Assembly (NCBI RefSeq): GCF_003096835.1
Contig: NZ_QENZ01000003.1
Location: forward strand, 558,001 to 622,000
DNA from: Balneicella halophila
Lineage (GTDB): Bacteria > Bacteroidota > Bacteroidia > Bacteroidales > Balneicellaceae
Direction of reading: 5' to 3'
DNA: 64,000 nucleotides
Part shown: positions 9,013 through 17,561 of the stretch, piece after piece
Layout of the letters: each line of letters begins with the position of its first letter
Numbering within the stretch: the stretch's first letter is position 1
The notes under the pieces: generated by a model
What the model was told of the DNA's origin: nothing
What the model saw: the letters and a program-made list of their open reading frames with translations, nothing else
The model's database searches: none
Position numbers and translations under genes: made by a program

Positions 9013-10428
9013 ATGACAGAATATAGTGAGGAGCGGGAGGCTAAGGTTAAACGATATATGCCTTATATTTTAGCCACAGCTATTTTTATGCAGATGTTGG
9101 ATTCTACAATCCTGAATACAGCCATTCCAGCTATTGCTAGTGATTTAGGAGAATCCCCATTGAATATGCAAGGAGCTATTATTAGTTATGTGCTTACATT
9201 GGCTCTTTTTATTCCAATAAGCGGGTATTTTGCTGATAAGTTTGGTACTCAGAAAACCTTTTTGGTATCCTTAGTGATATTTATCATAGGTTCTGTTTTA
9301 TGTGCATCATCACAAAGTCTCAATTTTTTAATCTTTGCGCGTTTTGTGCAAGGTCTTGGTGGTGCTTTGATGACGCCAGTGGCGAGATTGGCATTAATCA
9401 AAACTTATCCGAGAAACGAATATGTACAGGCGATGAATTATGCCATTATTCCTGCTCTATTAGGACCTATTGCAGGACCATTAGTTGGTGGATATCTAGT
9501 GGAATATATCAGTTGGCATTGGATATTTTTAATAAATATACCTTTTGGTTTGTTAGGCTTTTACATGGCATTGAAATATCTGCCCAATTTTGAGGGCGTA
9601 AATACAAAGCTTGATTACAAAGGATTTTTAATTTTTGGTACAGCTTGTCTTTTGCTCTCTGTGGCACTGGAATATTTAAGTGAACTTGATAGGATTGTTA
9701 TTGTTTCACTTTTAATTCTTGCGGGTGTGATTTTGTTGTATTTGTATTACTTGCATGCTAAAAAGGTGGGTAGATCAGCTATTTTCCCTTTACATTTGTT
9801 TCAGGTTAGAACTTTTAGAGTAGGTATCGTAGGGAATCTTGTATGTCGCTTAGGAGTAAGCAGTATTCCGTTGTTAATCCCTCTTTTGATTCAAGTGGCT
9901 TACGGAAGGTCTGCAAGTACTGCAGGCTGGATTATTGCCCCTATGTCAATCTCAGTAATGGCTACAAAGTCAGTGGTAGTGCCTATATTAGATTATTTTG
10001 GGTATAGGAATATTTTAAAAATTAATACATTGATCATTGGTGTTATAATTATTATCATTGGTTTTGTTCCACAGAACTGGAATATCTTATGGTATGTGGG
10101 TATATTGATTATTCTTGGTTTTTTCAATTCTATACAATTTACAACAATGAATGCCATCTCCATAGCTGATTTGAGAGATCATCAGACAAGTAGCGGTAAT
10201 AGTTTACTCTCGGTTAACCAACAACTTTCTATGGGATTCGGAATTGGAATAGGACTAGCCATATTGCGTGTTTTCAAGAGCTCAGAAGTTATTACAAACA
10301 ACGATGTTTACTTTGCCTTCAAATATACCTTTATTTTTATTGGATTACTGACTATTCTTTCCAGTTTTGTATTCTCTCGATTGAATTACAGAGATGGCGA
10401 TAATCTAAAAACTAAGAAAGCAAAGTAA
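9013..10428 (+). CDS. MFS multidrug exporter, DHA2 family (MdtD-like)
   Basis: A 471-residue integral membrane transporter of the major facilitator superfamily, drug:H+ antiporter-2 (14-TMS) branch. The N-terminal helix begins MQMLDSTILNTAIPAIA, with the D-S/T-T-I-x-N-x-A motif of the EmrB/QacA group, followed by the loop motif GYFADKFGTQK and the GPxxGGxLVEYxSWHWIFLINIPFG block. From memory, residue patterns along the whole length resemble Escherichia coli MdtD. The substrate is unknown. There is no adjacent membrane-fusion partner. An AGGAG-like sequence precedes the ATG at 9013. It has its own promoter and a hairpin terminator after the stop. Confidence 0.88.
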   Translation: MTEYSEEREAKVKRYMPYILATAIFMQMLDSTILNTAIPAIASDLGESPLNMQGAIISYVLTLALFIPISGYFADKFGTQKTFLVSLVIFIIGSVLCASSQSLNFLIFARFVQGLGGALMTPVARLALIKTYPRNEYVQAMNYAIIPALLGPIAGPLVGGYLVEYISWHWIFLINIPFGLLGFYMALKYLPNFEGVNTKLDYKGFLIFGTACLLLSVALEYLSELDRIVIVSLLILAGVILLYLYYLHAKKVGRSAIFPLHLFQVRTFRVGIVGNLVCRLGVSSIPLLIPLLIQVAYGRSASTAGWIIAPMSISVMATKSVVVPILDYFGYRNILKINTLIIGVIIIIIGFVPQNWNILWYVGILIILGFFNSIQFTTMNAISIADLRDHQTSSGNSLLSVNQQLSMGFGIGIGLAILRVFKSSEVITNNDVYFAFKYTFIFIGLLTILSSFVFSRLNYRDGDNLKTKKAK

Positions 10429-10430
10429 AA

Positions 10431-10464
10431 AAGCACCGCCAGTATTGGCAGTGCTTCCGCTTTT
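10431..10464 (+). terminator. Terminator after the MFS gene
   Basis: Stem aagcaccgcc / ggcagtgctt around an agtatt loop (one mismatch), followed by a short CT/T-rich tract. It lies between convergent genes (MFS and TonB receptor). Confidence 0.65.
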
Positions 10465-10503
10465 CAAGATAAAAATGAGCTTTGTTAAACGTATATGAAA
10501 GAT

Positions 10504-12882
10504 TTATCTTGTAAAACTATATTTTAACCCCATAAAGATGGTGCGGGGCTTTCTTGGTCCATAAATGTAACCGGCGTCACGGTCAGCACCTTTGTCGAAG
10601 TCATCTTGGAAGCTATTAAAAGCATTTTGTATTCCGGCAAATAGTTCTAAACAATTATCTTCGTTAAAGTCCCAGTCATATGATATTTTAAAGTTATTCT
10701 CAAGGAAAGTGGGTGTTTCTTTAACCACCGTAAACTCGGTGTCTGGTTCTATAATATGAGGAACATGCATCTTACCAGTGTACACTCCCGACCAAGAAAG
10801 ACTAAGTGGCTCTATAGGGTTGTACGTGAAAGAAAAGAACCCATATGCATCTGTAGTCCGTAATATTTTGTCTGTAAAAACTGCACTTCTTTGGTCGTTT
10901 GCATCGGGCTCCCAAACTAATTCGGGCGTGTTGTATTCTGATTTTTGTAACGTAAATCCTAGCTGTGCTTGGAATTTTTTAGTGTAGGCAACGTTTAGTT
11001 CAATATTTCCCCCGGCTACTTTCACAGCATCTCCATTTTCTTTTCTTTTTACTTTTACTCCTGAAGGTAGAGTCTCCACCTCAAGGCTCGTAAATGGATC
11101 ATTAATTTTTGTATAAAAACCTTCAAGGACAAAATTTGCTTGAAAATCTCCTAAGCTTTTCGTATAGTTTAATGATCCTGTGAAATTATGAGATTTCTCT
11201 TCTTTTAAATCTGGAGATAGTTGTACAAAAACAGCATCGCCTCCTACGGTTTCAATATGTAGGTCTTCATCAAAAGCTTGAGGACCTCTATACCCTTGTG
11301 CATAGGAAAATCTTAGTTTCATTTCTTTGTTAATATCATACATTGCTGTCGCTCTTGGTACAAAAACATCAAGAGTTTTGTCTGTATCAAAATTTTCTCC
11401 GCTAAAACGATATTCACCATCAATATTTACATGATCATACCGTCCTCCTAGTAGGAATGTTAAAGGTTCAATAGGTTTTATTTCTAATTGAATATAGGAA
11501 CCCAACGTATTTACTGTTTGGTTGATACTTCTATTGTAACCACCCATTTCATCATTTACGTCATTGTGTTGATATTCTCCTCCTGCCGACACTGTAAATT
11601 TGTCATTGATATCATAACTATATTGTACGCCTGATGCAGAAGATATAACTTTAGAACGACCGTAAGAATTCAGTGCTAATAAATCATCTTCAGTGAAGGT
11701 GTCTCCATCGGAAAGCACTCTGCCTCCACCTCCATAATAACTCTTACGTTTCGTATCTTGAACAGAGGTATAAATAGAGAATTTATGTTTGTAATCATTT
11801 GAGTACTGTTCAAAAGAGAGCCCCCCTGCAATAATCTTATGATCCAGTTGTTCTGTTAGGTCAGTTTGATGAGGTTCTAAGTCTAATTTATTTCCTCCGC
11901 GACGAAATTCATTGATGCTATGCATATTGAGTTTTAACTTTCCTTTTTCTGAGGTATTCCAAAATGCGTCCATCCCAAAGGTATTATTTTCTAATTTCGT
12001 TAACTCTGTGTATCCATCATCATTTGCGTCCCAAGGCTTTCTGTTTCTGTTAGAAGCAAAAATGCTGATCCCTTTGTCTAAGTCATCACTCACGATATTT
12101 CCATTCAAGGTTATTATTCTGTCTGAACGATTCATGTCTGTGAACCCTTGGTTAAGACCAAATTGAAAAGAATCATTTATCGGATCCTTGGTAATGATAT
12201 TCACAGTACCTCCGATAGCGCTACCGTCGTATAGTGCCGAACCTCCGCCTTTTACCACTTCTACACGGTCTATCATATTGGCAGGAATCATATCCAAGCC
12301 ATAAACACCTACAAGTGCAGAGTAGATAGGGGGACTATTAATAAGTATTTGAGAATAAGCACCTTCTAACCCATTCATTCTCAGCTGAGAAAATCCGCAG
12401 TTCTGACAATTTGTTTCCACACACAGTCCAGGTGAGAAAGCAAGACCTTCAGATAATCTTAAGGATTGTGTAGATTGAAATAATTTAGGAGAGATTCTGC
12501 TTACGATAACAGGAGCTTCGTACGTAGCTACTCCATTTCGAGTTCCCGTTACGACTACCTCATCAATATTCAACAAGTCCTCTTCTAAATTTACATTTGC
12601 AGTAATAGCTTCACCTGCACTTACATTTACATTTTTTGTTGCTGTATGAAAACCTAAGCACGACACCGATAAACTGTATTCTCCAACAGGAACTTTTTGA
12701 ATAATATAATTACCTGAAGAATCTGTTACGGCACCATTTCCCTTGAGTCCTTTTATTTCTACTAGACAACCAGGCACTGGTTCTCCATGGGATGTGACCA
12801 TTCCCTTTACAACTCCTGTGTTAGCATAACTCACTACTGCCAATAGGAGTAAAGAAATTAATAGTATTGTTTTCTTTTTCAT
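10504..12882 (-). CDS. TonB-dependent receptor, probably metal-linked
   Basis: A 792-residue outer-membrane receptor. It has a signal peptide (cleavage near Ala20), a carboxypeptidase-regulatory-like beta-sandwich (about 22-100), a TonB-box/linker segment (NIDEVVVTGTRN), a plug domain (about 105-230) containing VEVVKGGGSALYDGSAIGGTVNIIT, and a beta-barrel ending in an aromatic-rich strand (GLKYSFTR). The plug carries a CxxC (ETNCQNCGF) before RMNGLEGAYSQILIN, a hallmark of one subgroup of Bacteroidota receptors that may touch metal; that role is inference. It diverges from a DtxR/MntR-type regulator with a DtxR-box-like site in the shared promoter, so repression by metal is likely. The substrate (iron, manganese or a chelate) is not determined. 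Confidence 0.9.
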   Translation of the reverse strand: MKKKTILLISLLLLAVVSYANTGVVKGMVTSHGEPVPGCLVEIKGLKGNGAVTDSSGNYIIQKVPVGEYSLSVSCLGFHTATKNVNVSAGEAITANVNLEEDLLNIDEVVVTGTRNGVATYEAPVIVSRISPKLFQSTQSLRLSEGLAFSPGLCVETNCQNCGFSQLRMNGLEGAYSQILINSPPIYSALVGVYGLDMIPANMIDRVEVVKGGGSALYDGSAIGGTVNIITKDPINDSFQFGLNQGFTDMNRSDRIITLNGNIVSDDLDKGISIFASNRNRKPWDANDDGYTELTKLENNTFGMDAFWNTSEKGKLKLNMHSINEFRRGGNKLDLEPHQTDLTEQLDHKIIAGGLSFEQYSNDYKHKFSIYTSVQDTKRKSYYGGGGRVLSDGDTFTEDDLLALNSYGRSKVISSASGVQYSYDINDKFTVSAGGEYQHNDVNDEMGGYNRSINQTVNTLGSYIQLEIKPIEPLTFLLGGRYDHVNIDGEYRFSGENFDTDKTLDVFVPRATAMYDINKEMKLRFSYAQGYRGPQAFDEDLHIETVGGDAVFVQLSPDLKEEKSHNFTGSLNYTKSLGDFQANFVLEGFYTKINDPFTSLEVETLPSGVKVKRKENGDAVKVAGGNIELNVAYTKKFQAQLGFTLQKSEYNTPELVWEPDANDQRSAVFTDKILRTTDAYGFFSFTYNPIEPLSLSWSGVYTGKMHVPHIIEPDTEFTVVKETPTFLENNFKISYDWDFNEDNCLELFAGIQNAFNSFQDDFDKGADRDAGYIYGPRKPRTIFMGLKYSFTR

Positions 12883-12913
12883 TTTACAAGTCTTTATTTT
12901 TATTCTTGTGTTG

Positions 12914-12921
12914 CAAATACA
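12914..12921 (-). promoter_or_regulatory. Likely -7 element of the TonB receptor gene
   Basis: Reads TGTATTTG on the reverse strand (7 of 8 to TAnnTTTG), 32 bases upstream of the start. The operator at 12927-12945 lies between it and the expected -33 region, a position suited to repression. Confidence 0.4.
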
Positions 12922-12926
12922 ATAAG

Positions 12927-12945
12927 TTAGATTAGCCTAACAATA
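12927..12945. promoter_or_regulatory. DtxR/IdeR-box-like operator
   Basis: TTAGATTAGCCTAACAATA matches the textbook DtxR/IdeR box TTAGGTTAGCCTAACCTAA at 15 of 19 positions, including the whole TTAGCCTAAC core. It also contains the inverted repeat GTTAG-N6-CTAAC (12926-12941). It sits between the divergent TonB receptor and DtxR-family regulator genes, upstream of both likely -7 elements, so it can regulate the receptor and the regulator itself. Confidence 0.7.
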
Positions 12946-12963
12946 AAATTCAAAACAATTTCT

Positions 12964-12971
12964 TATTTTTG
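12964..12971 (+). promoter_or_regulatory. -7 promoter element for the DtxR-family gene
   Basis: TATTTTTG, a perfect TAnnTTTG match 28 bases upstream of the ATG. The operator lies about 19 bases further upstream, over the expected -33 position. Confidence 0.5.
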
Positions 12972-12999
12972 TGTTGAAAACTATAAATGAGAGTTCATT

Positions 13000-13662
13000 A
13001 TGCCGTCCGATACGAAAGAGAATTACCTTAAAGCTATATACAGTTTAGAAGAGAATGGAGAAAAAATATCACTATCTGCCTTGAGTAAACGTATTGATGT
13101 GAGTATTCCTACGGTAAATAATATGGTAAAGCGTCTGCAAGAAGAAGGCTGGGTTATTTATGAGAAATATAAGCCTATTATCTTAACTGACGAAGGACGC
13201 AAGGTAGCCTCTCATATAGTTCGTAAGCATCGCTTAGCAGAGATGTTTTTAGTGGAGACTATGGGGCTAGGCTGGGAGGAAGTTCATGATATTGCTGAGG
13301 ATTTGGAACATATTAATTCTGAGACTTTCTTTAATAGAATAGATGAAATGTTAGATTATCCTAAGTTTGATCCCCACGGTACCCCGATACCTGATAAAAA
13401 TGGAAAAACGGTTTCTCAAAACTACGAAAGTCTGTCTGCAATAGAACCAGGTCAAAGTGCAGTTTTAAGAGCGTTGGATCATGAACAAAAAGAATTCTTA
13501 GTTTTTCTGAATAAAAAGAACATTGCTCTGGGAACTGAGATAAAAATAGAGGAAAAAGAACCCTTTGATGAAAGTGTGGTAGTCGCTTATGACCAATTTA
13601 AAAATGTAGTCTTAACGAAAGATGTTTGTGATAAACTTCTTGTTGAAAAGGTTCACAAATAG
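13000..13662 (+). CDS. DtxR/MntR-family metal-dependent transcriptional regulator
   Basis: A 220-residue cytosolic repressor: winged-helix DNA-binding domain (about 1-65, with LSKRIDVSIPTVNNMVKRL as helix-turn-helix), dimerisation/metal domain (66-140) and a C-terminal FeoA/SH3-like domain (about 145-218). Metal residues can be aligned by eye with DtxR: His77, Glu81 and His96 match DtxR His79, Glu83 and His98; Glu103 and His104 match Glu105 and His106. At the DtxR Cys102 position there is Glu100, as in MntR, and at the Met10 position Asn8. This suggests manganese rather than iron selectivity, by inference. The gene diverges from the TonB receptor across a DtxR-box-like operator. Confidence 0.93.
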   Translation: MPSDTKENYLKAIYSLEENGEKISLSALSKRIDVSIPTVNNMVKRLQEEGWVIYEKYKPIILTDEGRKVASHIVRKHRLAEMFLVETMGLGWEEVHDIAEDLEHINSETFFNRIDEMLDYPKFDPHGTPIPDKNGKTVSQNYESLSAIEPGQSAVLRALDHEQKEFLVFLNKKNIALGTEIKIEEKEPFDESVVVAYDQFKNVVLTKDVCDKLLVEKVHK

Positions 13663-13692
13663 CAGTAATTTTATATCTTGCACAGAATTCAT

Positions 13693-14724
13693 ATGGACGA
13701 TTTTTTAAATATACAGCATTTAGCAACAACGAATAAGGAAGAAGAGTTTGAAAACAAACTTCGTCCTATTTCTTTTGCTGATTTTCAAGGTCAACCTCGA
13801 ATAGTAGAAAATCTTCAGGTATTTGTTGCTGCAGCTATTCAACGAGGCGATGCACTTGATCATGTATTGCTACATGGACCTCCAGGCTTAGGAAAAACTA
13901 CCCTTTCTAATATTATTGCAAATGAATTGGGAGTTGGTATAAAAGTCACTTCTGGTCCTGTTTTGGACAAACCGGGGGATTTAGCCGGATTATTGACTAA
14001 TTTGGAACCGAATGATGTCCTGTTTATTGATGAAATCCATCGATTGAGCCCTATCGTAGAAGAATATTTATACTCTGCTATGGAGGACTATAAAATCGAT
14101 ATTATGATAGATAAGGGGCCTGCAGCCCGTTCCATACAGATAGAGTTAAATCCTTTTACACTTATTGGTGCTACTACACGTTCGGGATTACTTACGAGTC
14201 CATTGAGAGCAAGATTTGGTATTAATTCTCACATGGAATATTATGATGCCCAAACGATAAAGTCTATTATTGAACGTTCTGCTAATATTCTTCAAGTACC
14301 TATAGATGAAAAAGCATCTTGGGAGATTGCATCACGTTCCAGAGGAACACCACGTATTGCTAATGCATTATTGCGACGCGTTCGTGATTTTGCTCAAGTA
14401 AAAGGTACAGGTACTATTGAAATTGAAATAACAAAGTATGGGTTAGAAGCTTTAGATATTGATAAGCATGGATTGGATATTATGGATAATAAAATCCTAA
14501 CCGTTATTATTGATAAATTTAAAGGCGGACCTGTCGGTATCTCTACTATAGCTACGGCGGTAGGTGAGGATGCCGGAACGATTGAGGAAGTTTATGAACC
14601 ATTTTTAATTAAAGAAGGATTTATAAAACGCACTCCAAGAGGCAGGGAAGTTACTGATAGAGCCTATAATCATTTAGGAAAATCAAATCCTAATGCTATG
14701 AATCCGCAACAAACATTATTGTAA
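13693..14724 (+). CDS. ruvB: Holliday junction branch migration ATPase RuvB
   Basis: A 343-residue hexameric AAA+ motor that drives branch migration with RuvA during recombinational repair. Walker A is GPPGLGKT (residues 62-69), Walker B is LFIDEIHRL (about 110), and the arginine-finger region [18 protein letters not shown] follows. The C-terminal winged helix ends with [12 protein letters not shown]. The reading frame is open from a TTG at 13678, but the ATG at 13693 gives the usual MDDF start and is preferred. It follows the regulator gene by 30 bases. Neither ruvA nor ruvC is nearby, which is normal in Bacteroidota. Confidence 0.96.
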   Translation: MDDFLNIQHLATTNKEEEFENKLRPISFADFQGQPRIVENLQVFVAAAIQRGDALDHVLLHGPPGLGKTTLSNIIANELGVGIKVTSGPVLDKPGDLAGLLTNLEPNDVLFIDEIHRLSPIVEEYLYSAMEDYKIDIMIDKGPAARSIQIELNPFTLIGATTRSGLLTSPLRARFGINSHMEYYDAQTIKSIIERSANILQVPIDEKASWEIASRSRGTPRIANALLRRVRDFAQVKGTGTIEIEITKYGLEALDIDKHGLDIMDNKILTVIIDKFKGGPVGISTIATAVGEDAGTIEEVYEPFLIKEGFIKRTPRGREVTDRAYNHLGKSNPNAMNPQQTLL

Positions 14725-14801
14725 AAATTAAAACATTCTATAACATAGTAGTTTCTCTAGCACTAATTCTTGTCGTATTAGGAATAGTATTATTCTTTGG
14801 T

Positions 14802-15044
14802 ATGTATCCTTTTAGTATGGCTGTTATTATACTTGGTTTTTTACTTTTGAGCATTCATACATTAAGTACCATACGCTTTCAAAAACCTAAGCTTAGAGAT
14901 TTTATTAAAATAGTTACTGTGCTAATGTTTGTAGCTGTTGCTGTATGTTTTGCACTTGATTTCAGTTGGTTTTATTGGCTATTGATTTTAGGTGTTTTAT
15001 TGCAGATTGTTGTTTCAATTTCGGGTCTGCTCATAAAGGATTAA
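14802..15044 (+). CDS. Small multi-pass membrane protein; true start probably upstream
   Basis: From the first ATG (14802) this is an 80-residue hydrophobic protein with about three membrane helices. The same frame is open upstream to 14694, and between 14718 and 14801 it encodes another clear membrane helix (IKTFYNIVVSLALILVV, then LGIVLFFG), which looks like genuine coding sequence. No ATG, GTG or TTG begins that extension; the candidates are ATT codons at 14715, 14718 or 14727, overlapping or just after the ruvB stop. The full product would be about 105-110 residues with four helices. I do not recognise the family. It follows ruvB directly, so it is probably cotranscribed. Confidence 0.55.
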   Translation: MYPFSMAVIILGFLLLSIHTLSTIRFQKPKLRDFIKIVTVLMFVAVAVCFALDFSWFYWLLILGVLLQIVVSISGLLIKD

Positions 15045-15075
15045 ATACTATAATTATTTCTCTGTATATTTTCTA

Positions 15076-15098
15076 AACCTATAGGTTATTTAAATAAC
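15076..15098. promoter_or_regulatory. Overlapping palindromes upstream of the DoxX gene
   Basis: AACCTATAGGTT (15076-15087) and GTTATTTAAATAAC (15085-15098) are both perfect palindromes sharing three bases. They lie about 40 bases upstream of a near-consensus -7 sequence (TAATTTTA, 15137-15144). A dimeric regulator site is possible; no regulator is identified. Confidence 0.35.
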
Positions 15099-15189
15099 TT
15101 ATTCCTGCATTTTGCTGAAAACAAGAAAAAATATTGTAATTTTAGCTACATATTAGACTATGATAACTTAACTTTTAAAAACAGATATA

Positions 15190-15591
15190 ATGAAAAAACA
15201 AGTAAATTTAGGATTGTTAATTTTGAGACTTGCAGTTGGTTGCTTGATGTTATTGCATGGAATAGCAAAATTAAAGCACGGCATTCCCGGAATCGAAGGA
15301 ATGGTAGAGAGCCATGGTTTACCAACGTTTTTAGCGTATGGTGTTTATGTAGGAGAGGTTGTAGCGCCTCTTTTGATTATCGTGGGTTACAAAACAAGAT
15401 TAGCAGCTTTAGTTCTTTTCTTTAATTGTATAGTAGCTACTTCATTAGCACATGGAGGGCAAATTTTTTCTCTCAATGAAACAGGAGGATGGGCACTAGA
15501 ACTTCTAGGGCTTTATGGATTTGGAGCTTTGGCACTATTTTTTACTGGTGCAGGTAGTTATGCTGTAGCCAGTAGAGGTCGTTGGGATTAA
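15190..15591 (+). CDS. DoxX family membrane protein
   Basis: A 133-residue protein with four predicted membrane helices and the DoxX signature: GLLILRLAVGCLMLLHGIAKLKHG at the N-terminus, then VYVGEVVAPLLIIVGYKTRLAAL and a glycine-rich C-terminal helix. DoxX-like proteins are inner-membrane proteins tied in some species to quinone or thiosulfate redox chemistry and to oxidative stress, but the function of this subgroup is not established. It starts with ATG and has its own upstream region with two palindromes. Its stop overlaps the stop of the convergent GSCFA gene by four bases. Confidence 0.88.
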   Translation: MKKQVNLGLLILRLAVGCLMLLHGIAKLKHGIPGIEGMVESHGLPTFLAYGVYVGEVVAPLLIIVGYKTRLAALVLFFNCIVATSLAHGGQIFSLNETGGWALELLGLYGFGALALFFTGAGSYAVASRGRWD

Positions 15592-16559
15592 TTTAATTGC
15601 TCTTTCTCTTTCGTGAAATTGATAAAAGGAAGTTTGTATTCTAAACTTTCTATTTGACTAAGAACTTTTGCCTTGAACTTTTGATAGGCAGAAGTTTCTT
15701 TATTTATAGCTCGATGATGTAGTGCCTTATGTAACTTTTCTAAGGCAGGAAACAAGGCTTGACTCTCTTTTTTAATGTATGTTTCGCAGAAACGCTCCCA
15801 TATATAATTTGTGCCTAATTCGTTTAGGTGAGTAAAGTCTTGTGCATAAAATCGATAATCTCTTAATTCATCCATGGCTATCTCGTATGCAGGGAAATAA
15901 CCAATAGTTTTATCTACTTGCTGTAGCTTTTCTATACCCAATAATAGCGTAGCTTTGCTTAATTGGTTTTTATGTAAACCGTCTTTTAAGTGCCTTACGG
16001 GACTTACAGTAAATATAATTTCAGCAGTAGAATTCAGCTCACGTATTTGATGAATTGCCGTCTGCAATGCGTTAGTTACTTCTTGAATACTTAGCTTCCT
16101 TCGCCTAAAATGCTTAGCCGGTAGCTTGTGACAATTAGTTACAACCTGTTCTGTTGCTATGTGTTCGAAAACCCACGAAGTCCCGAGCGTTAAAAAGATA
16201 TGAGAAGCCACGACTATTTGGTTATATCCTTGTTTTATTTCTTCAGCTATCAACGTCTTTGTTTTATCCAGTTCTTGCTGTGAAAACCTCCCATGATGAT
16301 GTAAACTATGCCATAGGTCATCATTAAAAACAAAGTCATTTTCTTTTAAACACTTATTTTTTGAAATTAGTGCAATAGTATTAGTTGCGGAAATGGGATT
16401 ATAGGCTATCCCACAAGGGTTTATAACAGTTTTAAATTTGTAGGCTAATGTTTTGTTCCCGATATTTTCAGCAAAACAAGAGCCAATAAATAATAGGGAG
16501 TCCAAGTGTGATATCCGGCTCTTTGGCTGTTGTATGTCAACAGTTGTCTGTAGGTTCAT
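15588..16559 (-). CDS. GSCFA domain-containing protein
   Basis: A 323-residue protein named for the family signature GSCFA, seen at residues 26-30 (FIGSCFAENIG). The family is related to SGNH/GDSL hydrolases: GS in the first block, NPxGIxYNP, a central TLGTSWVF, ITVSPVRH-type third block (FTVSPVRHLKDG) and the late DxxHLNExG block (DFTHLNELG). It is probably an esterase acting on a carbohydrate or lipid, but the substrate is unknown. There is no signal peptide. It overlaps the 3' end of queG by 23 bases, so the two genes are translationally close and probably in one operon. The start ATG is at 16559. Confidence 0.9.
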   Translation of the reverse strand: MNLQTTVDIQQPKSRISHLDSLLFIGSCFAENIGNKTLAYKFKTVINPCGIAYNPISATNTIALISKNKCLKENDFVFNDDLWHSLHHHGRFSQQELDKTKTLIAEEIKQGYNQIVVASHIFLTLGTSWVFEHIATEQVVTNCHKLPAKHFRRRKLSIQEVTNALQTAIHQIRELNSTAEIIFTVSPVRHLKDGLHKNQLSKATLLLGIEKLQQVDKTIGYFPAYEIAMDELRDYRFYAQDFTHLNELGTNYIWERFCETYIKKESQALFPALEKLHKALHHRAINKETSAYQKFKAKVLSQIESLEYKLPFINFTKEKEQLN

Positions 16560-17478
16560 CTTTTTTATTTAAATGCATTAACGTTCGCTTTATTCCGGTA
16601 TATTTTGCTCTTTTCATGGGTGAGCCTTTAAATTTCTCTCCAAACTCATGTGCGGTTAGCTTATTCCAATCCTCTCGGTTCATTTTCATAAGGTTTGCTA
16701 AAGGCTTAAATCCTGAAGTAGTATGTTCTCTCGCTTTCCTATTCCACGGGCAGACATCTTGACAAATATCACATCCAAATAGTCGATTTTTTATATCCAC
16801 ATCATCAGGAATATGACCTTTTTTCTCAATGGTAAAATAAGAAATACACTTTGAGGCATTGATGATTTTACTGGGAAGGATGGCATTGGTGGGACAAGCA
16901 TCTATACATCTTGTGCATTTTCCACAAGGATCTATGGTTTTTGATGCATCATAATCCAATGCCATGTTAAGTAATATTTCACCTATAAAAACATAGGATC
17001 CTATTGGAGTGAGTAACAAGGAGTTCTTACCAATCCAACCTAATCCAGCGCGTTCAGCCCAAACTTGCTCTAATACCGGAGCACTATCCACAAAATAGCG
17101 ACCTTTAGCTTGGGGGGCTAATTCTTGGATGTATGAAAGCAATAGGTTTAACTTGTCCTTCATGATAAAATGATAGTCCTTGCCAAAGGCATATTTTGAA
17201 ACTACAGGAGCACATTCAGGCTGTTTCTTATCAGTATAATAATTGAGCATAACGACAATTACAGACTTAGTGCCTTCTTCCAGTTTTCGGGGATCTAACC
17301 GTTTCTCAATATTACGCTCCATATATGATAAATCACCATGGTAATTAGCGTCGAGCCATTGAGTAAAAGGTTGAACTTGTTCTTCTAAAAAATCGGCACG
17401 AGCTATTCCACATCCATCAAAACCAAGTTTGTGGGCTTGTTGCTTTATAAGGTGTGTTATCTCAACTTTATCAGTCAT
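16537..17478 (-). CDS. queG: Epoxyqueuosine reductase
   Basis: A 313-residue cobalamin- and iron-sulfur-dependent enzyme that performs the last step of queuosine synthesis, reducing epoxyqueuosine in tRNA. Two 4Fe-4S clusters are visible as DPCGKCTRCIDACPTN and CDICQDVCPWN. The N-terminal half carries the DUF1730 cobalamin-binding domain, with GFDGCGIARAD at the start and SYMERNIEKRLDP in the middle. The frame opens at a TTG (17490), but the ATG at 17478 gives the typical MTDKVEI start and is preferred. The 3' end overlaps the GSCFA gene. Confidence 0.95.
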   Translation of the reverse strand: MTDKVEITHLIKQQAHKLGFDGCGIARADFLEEQVQPFTQWLDANYHGDLSYMERNIEKRLDPRKLEEGTKSVIVVMLNYYTDKKQPECAPVVSKYAFGKDYHFIMKDKLNLLLSYIQELAPQAKGRYFVDSAPVLEQVWAERAGLGWIGKNSLLLTPIGSYVFIGEILLNMALDYDASKTIDPCGKCTRCIDACPTNAILPSKIINASKCISYFTIEKKGHIPDDVDIKNRLFGCDICQDVCPWNRKAREHTTSGFKPLANLMKMNREDWNKLTAHEFGEKFKGSPMKRAKYTGIKRTLMHLNKKDEPTDNC

Positions 17479-17526
17479 TCTATTTTGCAAAATAAGCCTT
17501 TATTCAGGAAATAAAAAATGAGCACA

Positions 17527-17557
17527 TTGTTTTAAAGGATTAACATTTGTATATTTG
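17527..17557 (+). promoter_or_regulatory. Promoter of the NlpC/P60 gene, leaderless geometry
   Basis: TTG at 17527-17529, a 20-base spacer and TATATTTG at 17550-17557, a full consensus promoter. The last base of the -7 element is only 4 bases before the ATG at 17562, so the transcript should start at or next to the start codon. Confidence 0.65.
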
Positions 17558-17561
17558 AAGT

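Noticed and set aside
10504-12882. SusC-type polysaccharide-uptake receptor
   Set aside because: It lacks a SusD partner, is about 200 residues shorter than SusC proteins, and is paired with a metal regulator.
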